Assembly (NCBI GenBank): GCA_016858145.1
Contig: JAEHOE010000008.1
Location: forward strand, 806,001-870,000
Direction of reading: 5' to 3'
Source: Edaphochlamys debaryana
Lineage: Eukaryota; Chlorophyta; Chlorophyceae; Chlamydomonadales
Length of the DNA stretch: 64,000 nt
Below are positions 43,496 through 54,822 of the stretch, piece by piece (positions within the stretch are counted from its first letter, which is position 1; every line of letters begins with the position of its first letter). Made by a program: the position numbers and the translations under genes. The notes beneath the pieces are model-generated. The model saw nothing but the letters and a program-made list of their open reading frames with translations. It did no database searches and was not told the origin of the DNA.

Positions 43496-46141
43496 ATGGA
43501 GCCCCTCCCCGTGCGCCTGCACGTCTATGATGTCAGCCGCGGCATCGCGTCTCGACTGTCACCCGTCCTGTTGGGCCGCGAGGTGAGTGCACACGGTTTT
43601 GCACGGCTCACAGGGCCGTCGGGATGAGCTGAAGGGCCTGCCGCCTCGCGAGATGCCTCCACACGTACCCTCTGCCTGACGGCCTGTGCCTGCCTGTGCC
43701 CCGCCCCACCGCCCAACTTCCCCCCTTCGTCCCGTCAGGTGTCCGGCCTGTGGCACACAAACGTGGTCGTGGGTGACACCGAGATCAGCTACGGCCCGCC
43801 CCTGAGCCGCCACCCGCCCGGCGCCGGGCCGCTGGGGGCACCCGACCGAGTGCTCGACATGGGGTGAGCCGGAGGGAAGGGGGGGGCGAGTGGGAGGGGA
43901 GCGCAAACATTGAAGCGGCGCGGTGCTGTGACTCGCTAAACCGTCATCGATACCATAGTCCCTCACTCGAAACCTTGATCGCGGCTTGAAACTCAGTGTC
44001 TGCATCCTCCCCACCCTCTCCCCCACCCGCCCCCAGGGAGACCGCCCTCCGCGGCCCCCTGCTCGATGACCTCCTGACGGGGCTGGCGCGCGGCCGCTTC
44101 GCTGAGCGCTCCTACAACATCCTCACCCACAACTGCAACACCTTCGCCCACGAGCTGCTTGGGGTGCTCACGGGAGGGCAGCTGCCGGTGAGGGCCGCAG
44201 CGCTGGGGCCGTGCCGAGTGCCGCAGGGCTGTTGGTTGGGGGTGGGGAACCAGCGCACTCCTCACAAGGCAGTCACACCGTCATGCCCCTTCCTCCTGTC
44301 CCCGCCCTTACCTGTCCCCCCCCGTGCCCCCCCCCCCCAGTCCAAGTACCTGTCCCAGCCCCAGGAGTGGCTGGACTGCCCCCTGGGAGAGCGCCTGGTG
44401 GGGGCACTCGGCCGCAGCCCCGGCCCCGCTGCCGCAAGCGGTGGCGGCGCCAGCAGTGCTTTTCCGGCGTCGCCGCAGCCACCTCCCAAGGCCTCCGCTG
44501 AGGCTCCCTCGGCCGGTAAGCCTTTGCACCCACGGACGCTGGAGGAAGGAGGATGAAAGACCTCATGTTTCCTGTCCCTGTCTTACCCGGCTCCCTCCTC
44601 CCTCCCCCCTCCTCCCCCAGGCGCTGCCGATGCGCCCGATGCCCTCCTGTCCGATGACCTCCTCAGGGGCCTCGCGGGGGCCGCCGCGGAGGGCGCAGGG
44701 GGCTCGGCAGCAGGTGGGAGGGGGAGGTCGCAGGTGGAGGGCGGGGAGAGGGCGCGCCGAGAGTGCGGGGATGACACCTCTGTTTCCCTGGTACTGACTC
44801 TCGCGTCCTCCCTGCTGCTGCCCCTCCCTGCCCTCAGGCGCTGGTCCCGCGCCCCACGCCACCATCCGCGCTCTGCTGGGGCTCTGGCGTGAGGCAGCGG
44901 AGGCCCTCGGCGGAGACACCGCCGCCGCCCCCGCCACCGCCGCTGCCTCGGAGGCCGGCCCGTCCACCACCTCCTCCGCTGCCTTCGGCCCCGGCTGCTC
45001 CACCCCTTCCACGGGCCCCACCGCCGCAGGCTTCGGCTCTGCGGGCGGCCGGGGCTGCGGCCCCATGCGCTGCCCCTTCCCCTGGGGCGGGCGCGGGCCC
45101 TGCCGCCGCCGCTTTGGCACCCCGCCGGGCTGCCCCGCCGCCGCCGCCGCTGCTGCGGTGCCGCCGCCACCGTCGGGTGCCGCTGCCGCCTCGTGCACTG
45201 GCGGCAGCCAGGCCCCGGCGGCGTGGCCCTTCGCTGCTCTCTTCGGCGCCGGAGGCTCCTTCGCTCAGCCCTCGAGCCCCGCCGCCTTCGGCCCCTGGTG
45301 CGGGCCCTTCCACCCGGCCCCACCCGCCTTCGCCTTTCCCGGCGTCCCCTTCGGCCCCACCGGCTTTGCCCCTCCCTCAGCCTTCGGCCGCTGGCCCTTC
45401 ACCTCTGGCGGCGGCAGCCTCGCCCCACCGGGCCTGGTCGGTCCCAGCTTCGGTCTGGGCCTGAGCCTGGGCCTGGGCCTGGGCCTGGGCCTGGGGCTGG
45501 GCCTGGACCCGGGTATGGGCCTCCAGCCCCTCCTGGCTTCCCTGGCGGGGGCAGGCACCGCCGCAGTTCCGCCGCCGCAGTGCTCGGGCCCCGCTTCCGC
45601 AGCGGAGTGGGAGGGTCTGCTGGCGGCCCTGCTGAGCGGGGGCGGCCCTGGCGGGGCCAGCGCTGGGCACTGCGGCGGCGGCGGCAGCGGCGGCAGCGGC
45701 GGCAGCGGTGTGGGCTGCTGCCCCGGCGGAGGCCGCGCGGGCTGCCGCCGCCACGGCTGCGGCCCTGCTCAGCAGGCGGAGGCCGGTGCGGCGGAGCGGG
45801 CCTGCCTCAGCCAGCCGCCGTCGGCCGCCGGTACCGCCGCTGCCGCTGCCCAGCCGCTGGTCAAGCCGCCGCCGCCAGCGCCCAAGCCGCAGGAGGCGGC
45901 CCCGCCGCAGTGCCACGGCGGCAGGCGCAGCAGCGACAGCGGCAGCGGCGGCGGGTGGCTTCAGGTGGAGACGGAGCCGGCGGCAAAGGCGGAGGCGACG
46001 GCGGCCGAGCCCCGGGCTGCTACCGAGCAGCCAGAAGCCGCCGCCGCCGCCAAGGCCGCTGGTCCGGGCGCCACTGCCGCCGGCCCTGGCGCTATTGTGG
46101 GGGCTGGGGAGGATGAGGATGGTCACATCGAGGTGGTATGA
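43496..46141 (+). CDS. PPPDE-domain deSUMOylating isopeptidase-like protein, copy 1 (644 aa)
   Basis: Exons 43496-43582, 43739-43863, 44037-44187, 44341-44515, 44621-44713 and 44838-46141 join to 644 residues. The N-terminal PPPDE domain has RLHVYDVSRGIA, the catalytic His in GLWHTNVVV (His35) and the catalytic Cys in ILTHNCNTFAHELL (Cys104), as in DeSI-1/PPPDE2 thiol peptidases that remove SUMO or ubiquitin. After residue ~125 the protein is low-complexity, Gly/Ala/Pro/Cys-rich, with a (GL)n stretch and an acidic end EDEDGHIEVV. That tail is far longer than in animal DeSI-1 (about 170 residues in total). Its paralogue on the minus strand (54823-57379) has the same exon layout. Both look intact. 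Confidence 0.88.
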
Positions 46142-48701
46142 GCGAGCAGAAGCCTGAGTGAGAGGCACACCCTCACGCACAAGCAATGATGCGCCGGAGC
46201 GAATGGCCTGGAGCAGACGCTACCTGGGGCGGGGTGAGGTTGGGGATGCATGCTGCGGATGGGGGGCTACCGTATGAGAGCTCTGGGCGCTAGCATTACG
46301 GCTCTGTTTCTGCAGACTGGGGCGGGATTGCGGATCGTGCCGCAGCAGTAGTCATGCGAGTTTGAGTCAGGGACAGGCGGGCAGCTGGGGAGAGATCCGC
46401 GGCTCGATCAACGGGGAAGACTTTGGCAGGACTGGATGGAGGCCCGCTGAGAATAAGCTTATGAGCCTTATGTGTACGGTACGCATCTGGAACTGGCCTA
46501 GCCGTGGATCTGGACCAGCGAATCCACCCCTGCAACCGGGTCCTCCTTACTTACAGCCACGGGTCATGACCCCCGCCACCAGCCCGCCCAGCCACCGCGT
46601 GGGCGGCGTGACGCCGTTTTCCATGCGGTCACAGCAGCGCACGTTGGTTGCAGGGAGCTTGGCCACTGTTGGCCATCCGGCCTACGCCAACCGCGCTCAG
46701 CCACTGGCCAAGTGGCCATCTAGAGCGAGGTGCACGTTTCGCACCTCTAGATCGTCCGTCCAGTCCTCCTTCTCCTCCCCTTTGGTGTGGCGCCACCGAT
46801 AGTTGCGTGCCTGGACGCCCCCACCCCATCAGCCTGTGTAGATTCAAGTCTCCCTCTCGAAATCGATGGCCACCCCCTCAGACCCCTGGCTGTGGCCCGC
46901 CGCCACCCGTTGGTCAGCCTCAGCGATCACCGTTGACGGCCGACTGCGCACACCATACTGGTGCACGGCCTCATGTGCTTTGCGGCCTCAGTGCAAGTGC
47001 GTCCGTGTCAGGCGCTTAGTGTGAGGCGTGTGAGGGAGGGGGCAGATCGACGAGGCGGCTACTTTGCACTCTTGTCAGCCAGCCCGATTGGACCACTCTC
47101 GTTTCCTAGGCTGGGAGCCCGGGCTGCACGGCTGAGAGTTTGCTGCGTGTGTGGTATCCGGGTTTGGGCGGGGCCCCCCTGTCGTGGTCGTGGCCGCTAC
47201 ATACCGCTGTTGCTTCTGCCGCCGGCGGCCGCGCGCCGGCCTCCGCCAGCCAGCCGCAAACATGCATGCCGCCGTAACCGCGTGCGGAACGGCCGCTGAA
47301 TTACCCTTACTGAATTACACTTACTCACCCCGTTTGAACTGCTTGAGCAAGTGAGGCGCCAGCCACTTCGCCACCTGCCGCCATCGTCAGTAGTGCAGTG
47401 TGTCAAGGGCCGCGCGCTTACTTTCCGTCAACTCACCCGTAGGGAACCCGTACGCAGCTCCCTCTGACCGTGCGCCGCAACTCCTGTATTGACGATGTTG
47501 GTGTGTAAGGCGCAGGGCGCTGGGAAGGCAGAACCGTGGAAGGGGAACGTTGGGGGCAGATGTTGCGTGACTAACACGATGAAACCGGGGGCGCGGCGGG
47601 GGGCGCTGCGGGAGTGCCCCGTGGTAGAGGCCCCTTGCCTTTGGGGTCCCCGCTTTTTGCCTTGCAAGGTTGTTGGAGTTCTTTGCGATACCTCCGGCAA
47701 CACCACATCGCGCGCGGCCGGTGGCATCGAGCCTAACTGGTCCGGGTCACAGGAGATTAGGACGGGATGGCTCGGCCGGACACGCGTCGGAGGACGTCCT
47801 CGGTTTCATTTCGATCTCGCTGCCTAATCCGAACGTCCAGGAGATGTCCTATCTGCATGGCTTGTATGGGCGATGATCGCAAGCACTCTGCGGGCCAACA
47901 TCGCATTGACTACACGGGCGACCGCCGCCCGTTGAGTTTAAGTCGGGAAACATGGCAGCAAGATGGATCTTGATAGAGAGGAGCTAATATTCACTGGGCG
48001 TGTGTTGGCAAGCTGGCGAAAGAGGCGGAAGCCTGGTGGACCTGGCGGGTGAACACATCCTAACGCGTACTAGCGAGATACGACCTGCAAACGAGAGCAC
48101 GCTGTTTTCCTGCATTGCACCAGCCCGCTGAGGCTTGGGTCAACGCCTATCGGGCGGTTCACACTTTCTCAACGTCGCGGACGCCAGCAACACCCGGCTC
48201 GCCTTTAACGTGCGCTTGTAGCTAGCTATAATTATGATATGCGAAACAGGTAAAATCGGCATGCAAAGGTCGGGAAGTTGACAGCCAGATGACCGGCGTC
48301 GGAGGAAGTCACGCGTTGCCAAGGCGGGACTGCTCTGTGGTGTACGCGCTCTGCACTGTGCTTCAAAAGGTCATGACCATCATTCTCCTTGCCAGCAAAC
48401 GATGGCGCCGCAAACCGTACTCGCGCTCTGATCGGTCCAGCCCTTTTTACCCCGCGCCCCTGTTCCCACTCTAACCACTCTGCGTACTCACAACACAAGA
48501 GCTGCATAGATACCACTGCACGCGCCACAGTCGCCTCGTTCGTTAGCGCGAGCATTGCCCGGGGGACCCACGTGCACTGTCCGTTGTCTCCGGAGGCATC
48601 TGCCATCAGTGCCTTTGGTTTGACCTTCGCTTCAAGGAGCTGCAGCACTAGCGAGGCGCAGCAGGGTCCAATCGGGCCACACCGTCCTTATCGCACCACC
48701 T
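46142..48701. other. Intergenic, left part of the inverted-repeat spacer
   Basis: 2.56 kb of unique DNA between the first PPPDE gene and the CCCH gene. Short open frames on both strands (for example 48232-48648 minus) show no domain. The right end must contain the CCCH gene promoter. Confidence 0.45.
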
Positions 48702-50303
48702 ATGAGCTACCCAGGCTCCCAGCAGGAGCCAGGCCAGGCCGAGGGCCCTCAGCTCGTCGCCTATAACCAAGCGGCGGGGCTAATCTCGTCTCTCGCCGGC
48801 GCAACGGCCGTTCCACAACACGGAATCGGCGCCAACAACAGTTTTTCGCCTTCGCTCGAGCTCCTGACCGCGATACCTCTAGGCCCATCGCAGTCACCCG
48901 TCCAGCAGCAGCACAGCTCTCCAGGCGGCCTGACTGCGGGGTTTGGCGGCTTCAGGTCGCAGCAGGCATTCGGAAACAGCACCTCCGTGGGCAAGCTGGA
49001 GGCGCCCGGCGAGAAGCAGCTCTGCACGTTCTTCCTACGCACTGGGACGTGCGCGTATGGCGACCGCTGCAAGTTCCGGCACCCGCTGGACCGGCCCCCG
49101 CCGGTGCTGAACTCCAGAGGTGAGCCGGCTGGCTGGGAACGATACACATGTTGAGCTGTGTGAGGCCAGAGCCGCGTCGCGGTGCGGGCTTAGCCAACAC
49201 GACCGAACCGCGCGGAGTAAGCAGGCCAGCCCCACGTGCGAGTCACGCCCCTGATATTTGTGCGGCCAAGGCACCGGTCTTCTCGCTTAGGCGCTTGCGC
49301 CAGGCGCGAAATCACGCGTCGGGCCGCGGCTGCTCGTTTGCCAGCGTAATCGTCGCCGACTGCGCGTCCCCTCTTTCCCCCGATCGACTAGACGCTCCAG
49401 GGCTCCACTACTGAACTTGCTTGTCCAATTGAACCAGGCACTGTATGAATTGGTCGATAACTCGGCGGCTCACGACTCGCATGCATCGATTCACGCGGCC
49501 TCGCAGGTTACCCCGTGCGCGGCGAGGAGCCGGACTGCGCGCACTACCTGAAGAAGGGATGGTGCGCATTCGGACCAACCTGCAAGTTCAATCACCCCGA
49601 GGTAGGTTACTCCCGTGTCGCGGGCCACACGTGCCCCACCCGCGCTTGGCCACCCCGCCCGCCCCGCCGCCCCGCGGCCTTGACGCTCGCGCTCGCCCTT
49701 ACCTTCCTTCTGCCTCCCCTGCTCCCGCTGCACTCTCTGCAGATCCAGCCCTCCATCCTGTCCTCCTACAGCCTCACGCAGCCGCCCGCGGCCTTTGTGA
49801 GCCTGCCCACCACCACCTTCCCCTCGGCCACCGTCTACTCGGTCCCCTCGGCCCTGCCCACCCTCTACTACCTCTCCCCCGGCGTCTCGCCCCAGACCCA
49901 GCTCACCAGCAACCTGCTACCCCCCAACGCCGTCAACTCCATGGCCGCCCAGCAGCAGGCGCAGGCCCAGCAGCTGCAGGCCTTCGCCATGCAGCAGCAG
50001 AACGCCGCCATCGCCGCCGGCGTGGCGGCGCAGGCGCCAGTGTACCGCCAGCAGCAGCAGGCACAGATGGCGGTGCCGCAGCAGTACGGCAGCATGGCGA
50101 GCATGATGGGCGGCGGGATGCAGTCGGGCATGGGCGGCGGCGGCATGGGCGGCGGCGGGATGCAGTCGGGCATAGGCATGGTGGGGATGGGCGGCGGCGG
50201 CATCGGCGGGGGCATGGGCAACGCGAGCGTGGCGGCGCTGCAGGAGGCCTTCCAGGGCCTCGCGATGTCCCGCAACGCCGGCGGCCTGGGCCGCGGCAGG
50301 TAA
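48702..50303 (+). CDS. Tandem CCCH zinc-finger RNA-binding protein (3 exons, 357 aa)
   Basis: Exons 48702-49119, 49507-49601 and 49743-50303 join to 357 residues. Two fingers are visible: [20 protein letters not shown] (end of exon 1) and [20 protein letters not shown] (exon 2). Both have the C-x8-C-x5-C-x3-H spacing, as in the plant ZFN-like/C3H group that binds RNA. The N-terminal 100 residues are Gln/Ser/Gly-rich. The C-terminal part is Pro/Ser/Tyr-rich, then poly-Gln-like, then [12 protein letters not shown] repeats. A GTAAAG follows the last Arg codon, so the TAA at 50301 overlaps a possible donor and the real protein could continue into a further exon. Only two fingers are seen where many plant relatives have five. 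Confidence 0.85.
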
Positions 50304-53300
50304 AGGCCTCGGCCGGCGCCTGGTCTGGGGCCCGCGCGCGCGCGTGAGGGGCGCCGGCAGCCCAGCCCAGCACGGCGCGCGTGCGGTACGTACCAAGCAA
50401 GCGCCCTGCCGCACTACGCGCGGCGGCCTGCCGGCAGCAGACGACGCTCTTGGACGCTCGCGAGGACGACGTCCAGGACGTACTGCATCTATCTAACGCG
50501 CACCGCCAACTGACGCTCAGGTAGCGGTGCGTGCCCTAGGCCGCGCCAGGGGCGGCGGAGGGCCGACTCTGTCCTTTTGTTCTGCCCAGACCGAGTGCGG
50601 CCAGCCCGACGCAGTGGAAGTAGTGGAAGCGTGGCCACACCTGGAAGAATGATCCGCCTAGCGATAAGATAACGCGGAATAGCGCTCATCAGCGCACCCG
50701 TCGCCAACACCAGTCGTCGCCCTTCCGCCGCCGGCCGTTTGCGGGGCTGCATGGACTGCTGCAGCAGGGCGCTCCCGCGTGTCTGCCCCGGTAGACTGAC
50801 GCATCAGGCTCGGGTGGGGGCAGTTAGCTCTGAGAAGCCTGCAGCAGTTTTGGGGTGGGTATCTTGGGGGAGCCTTCCGCGGCTGGTTTGTTCTCTTTTG
50901 GCTGGATCGACTGAGCGGCGGGGCGGGTGGGGGTGCATACAACTGCTATCGACCTTCTGAGAATCTGCAATGTCCAGCCGGTGGTTGGGTGGGCGGTTTC
51001 AGGTGGTTCCGGTTGCTTGGTGTGGACATTTGGCAAACAAGAAGATAGGGGTAGGTGCGCAGCGGCCGGTCTTGGCTCTCCTGATGAACTGTCACGGCCC
51101 ATGGGTGCGAGCAGCTCTGCGCTGCGCTGCCTTGCTAGCCTTGCATAGTGATGCACGCACCCCCGCACTGACGGCTCGTGGTTTCATCACGGTCGTGGAT
51201 TCATGACACGAACGTGGGGGGCTGCGGGAGTGCACTGAAGCGGTGGTACTGTTTGGGTGCCGCCAGCCGGATGGGCTTCCCGAGCGGTGATGAGCTAATA
51301 AGCCGGCACAATTATCGAGAGGACTGTTTGCTTTTGCATGTTTGCTGGAGGCAGCAAGGCTCAGAGCTCTAGCTAGACGCAGACAAACACGCAGCAGGAA
51401 TGAAGGACGGGGCGATTCTTTGTCCCGAACTGCCTGCCGTGTCTTCTGCGTCTGGCTGTGGGCGGGTGGTGGGTGGGTCACAGAGCTTGGGAGGCATACC
51501 CGTAGGCCTCCGTGTCATTGGGGGCGGGGTTTTAGCTTGCAGGGTTCGTTGACTGGTTCGTTGAGAGGTGCAGGGGCCGGTTTCCAGAGCGGGGCAGGGC
51601 GGTCAGGCGAGCGAGAACGCGGTCAGCTATCTAGCTGGACCGCAAGCACAACTTTGTTGCCTATTGAAGCAACGCCCTATGCACCTGCTCTTTTGAGATT
51701 CCGCAATCCGGACGGATGGAGCACTGAGAGCACAAGCAATCAGGCAGGATGTTGCTGCTTCGGGGAGGGCGCCTTCAATCTGGTTGATGCGCGTTCATGG
51801 CTGGGAGGGTTGAGGTTTGCGCAATTAGCTGTGGGTGTACGTTTTTGTGGCCTCAATCACGCTACCGTGGGCTTTGCACCTTGTGTCCATGGAGCCTGCT
51901 GCTGTTTCAGTTGCTTGTGTGTCCACCATGCTTAAGTTCCCCTCTAGTCCCTCCAGGGTTATCGAGGTCTATCTCAGTAACCTCAGGGATGCCGCTGAGC
52001 CACTCTACGCGCGCTGCTACAAATGACATCTGTTCTGCAATCCGTCTAAATCCTCGACATGCATTATGGGAGTTTGGGTCGTGAGGCGGGCTGCGGGTGG
52101 ATGGGAAAGTAGCGGTTGTGCGTGGTACCACTTGAGAGAGAGGGCGAGGCTCGGACGATTGAGAGAAGCGGCGGCCTGCCGTACGTGCTGCCGTGAATGT
52201 GTACGGTACGCCGCGCAAATGATTATGGTCTGCTTTTGGTGTCGCATGCGGCAGATGGATTGCGGAATGAGAGACCCGGACGCTTTCGAGCAACATGCGT
52301 GTTACTATGGTTAAGGCAGTGCGTGGCGTGGGCTTTGCGGTTGGATCGACGCTTTATGTGGGTAACAGCACTTGGCCTGCCTGCGGCCTGTACGTGTTGG
52401 GCTGGAGGGATTCGGGCGGGCAAGTGAGGCCCAACTAGAGGCAGGGGGGTTCAAATGCTTTGCTGACGACGTGCTGCACTTGCTTACGACGGTGCTGAGG
52501 CGGGCACGGCTTGCCTACTTCACACCAGCAAGCGCCTTAACGACCGCAACTACATCCAGGGCAGGCACGGAACGCACTGTTCTATTTTATTGACACTGGC
52601 CTGACTATCTGCTGGCAAGGCGTAGTTCCAGGAGGCTGGCTCTATCTCCAGATCGATGCTGGTGGTCAGATGCTTGTGGGTAGGCGACCACGCACTGGCC
52701 TGGGGACTGATGAGGGTCGGTGGGCATGCTATCTACACTTGTGTGCGACGCTGGCGGCGGGCGTCTTGCCTTCTAGTCGCCCAACTAGCTGCTGTTCATG
52801 TGTGCGTGGCGGTTGGTTGATGCGCGTTTACGTGGTCGTCTGTACTACTTTAGCGGTGCTGCTGCTGTCGTCGATCTATCCATCCACCGGTTGGTGGTTA
52901 CTATATGTACGGTTTCCTTGGTTTTGTGCTGCGGGCTCCGCCTGTGCGTCTCCTAATTCCAGGAATGGCGAAGCGGGCACCTCCTTTTAGGGCTCGAGCT
53001 AGACGCTATTGTACCATCCACCTCCGGACTGAATGCTAGCACGCACCTTTCTGGCTGATGCCGGGGCAACGCACGCACATGAAAGCGCTGATGAATCGGA
53101 CGGATGAGTGCACGTGCGTGGCGTGGCGTTAGTTGTGCATGGCTGGAGTGTTCAAGTCAAGCGGGGATGGGGTCGTCATGCACACCTGTCTAGCCCTTGC
53201 GTGCTTTGCGTTCTGCTTTCCCTCCGGGTGATGAAACGGCCATGGTCCTACTACTAGGGATGCTCATCGATGTACGTCGGGCGGGACGAAGCGCGGTGAC

Positions 53301-54822
53301 CACGTACTCACGTCTACGCCTATCTATGGTCGGGGCGGGCGGGGCCTGCTGCGTGCTGTGGCGTGTGTGTTGTGGACTTTCGGATGGAATGCAATGCGTG
53401 CGTGGCTGCTGGATGTCGGAGACCCAAGGTAGACCGTGTGCTACTACAAGCAAGTAAGGGTGCTTGTGCGAGCAACTGAAGGCGGTGGGTGCTCCACCCG
53501 CCTTAGCTATGCCTTCGTGCACAGGCATGCATGCATATCCGTCAAACTCCCATCGGCCTGCGGCCTTTGCCATGTAATGCAAGCAAGTCATCACCCCTGC
53601 TGCAGCGAGACACCGTACGTATGCATGTCGTGGTAGATATACATATGCATGGCCGTAGCAGCAAGCATGTCGTGCGGAGGCACGCCTTGTGTGCACGCAG
53701 GCCTAGCAGGTAGGCCCGCCTGCCGGAACCATAGCACAGGTCCCGCATGCACTGATGAGGAACGTGGATAGTGGCCCGCCGGCGTCGATCGGTTGGGCTG
53801 AGACAGGCAGGGCAGAAGGGGAGGGTTCTGTGCTCGAAGGGGAGGGGAGGGGATGTTGGCGCAGTCGGACTGGGGCCCAACGGGCTGCAGCAGCCCTCGC
53901 TCGCTCGCTGGAGGTGCGGGCCGCACGCACAGAGAGGGAGAGAGAGAGATTACACAGGCTGATCGGGGTGGGGGCGCACAGGCCATCCGTCCACACCATT
54001 GTGTGCGCGTGCGTGCCCCCTGCCTCCTCCTACGCCTCCTAGGGTCCTCGCAAAGTGCTTGAACCCGCTGTCGGGCGCTGTGCGCCACCCTTTCAGCGCT
54101 GGTCCCATCTCGCTCGCTCCCACCGCCAAGGCTTGATGCGTGCGCCGTTGCCGGATGGGACGGCCTGGGAGCGGGGCAAGTTCGTCTCTGTTCCGTTACA
54201 CATGCTCTCTCATCTCAGGCGGGGGACTCATCATCAGCAGGTGACCCTTAAGTGGATGCAAGTTGGCTGTTGGCGTTGTCGGCCGTGGCGGTGGCGTGTG
54301 TGTCAGGTGCGTGCGGGCCTTATTTATTTATTATTATGTTCTGCCAGCAGCAGGTTCTGCAGAGTCCATCCAGCAGCCACGGCGGTTCGAGCCCATGCAT
54401 GTAGACTGCAGGAGACACGACAGGAGGATGGAGCACGAATCAATCAACACCAGCCGGAGAGGCTTGCCCCGAATGCCCCTCGCACCCATCGTGTCGTCCA
54501 ATGACTGCTGGCAGCTGCGTAGCAGCACGCACGCAGCAGCCAAGTGACCGCCGGCGGCGGGCCCGGTCTCAAACGCCCGCCCAAGCAATGGCTGTACGCC
54601 TAGAGTGAAAGTGGGAACTACGTACATAAGTCCCCTTCTTTGCTCCTCTGCCGCTGAACGACACATGCACCCACATGGAGCCCCTACCTTCACCCGCGCA
54701 CCACGGGGCACAGCCCGCAAGTCTGCCCCGCCCAGGCAGCAGAGCCCTACAACTAGCACCCATAGCTCCAACAGCAACCACGCATCCGCAGCGTTCGCAA
54801 ACCCACGTGCGTCAGTCCTCGT
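50304..54822. other. Gene-poor stretch, right part of the inverted-repeat spacer
   Basis: 4.5 kb, the longest gap in the window. It is visibly less GC-rich and richer in T and in TGCGTG/CATGCATG-type words than the neighbouring genes. None of the open frames carries a recognisable domain, terminal repeats or transposase motifs. It could be 3' UTR plus decayed transposon DNA or a non-coding transcript; the sequence alone does not decide. Confidence 0.45.

Larger units (their letters stand above)
42491..46141 (+). repeat. Inverted repeat arm 1 (~3.65 kb)
   Basis: The whole block matches 54823-58383 in reverse orientation. The outer part (TPS fragment, 42491-43100) is almost identical to its partner, with only rare mismatches. 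The promoter region of the PPPDE gene is slightly less alike. The long last exon and the introns are clearly diverged, at roughly nine of ten residues identical. Similarity ends at the stop codon of the PPPDE gene. Confidence 0.9.

Noticed and set aside
45377..46186. 269-residue minus-strand open frame opposite the PPPDE last exon
   Set aside because: It is a shadow of the Gly/Ala-rich coding exon; the equivalent shadow in arm 2 is disrupted differently.
48232..48648. 138-residue minus-strand frame upstream of the CCCH gene
   Set aside because: No recognisable motif, no splice partners and it lies in the expected promoter region.
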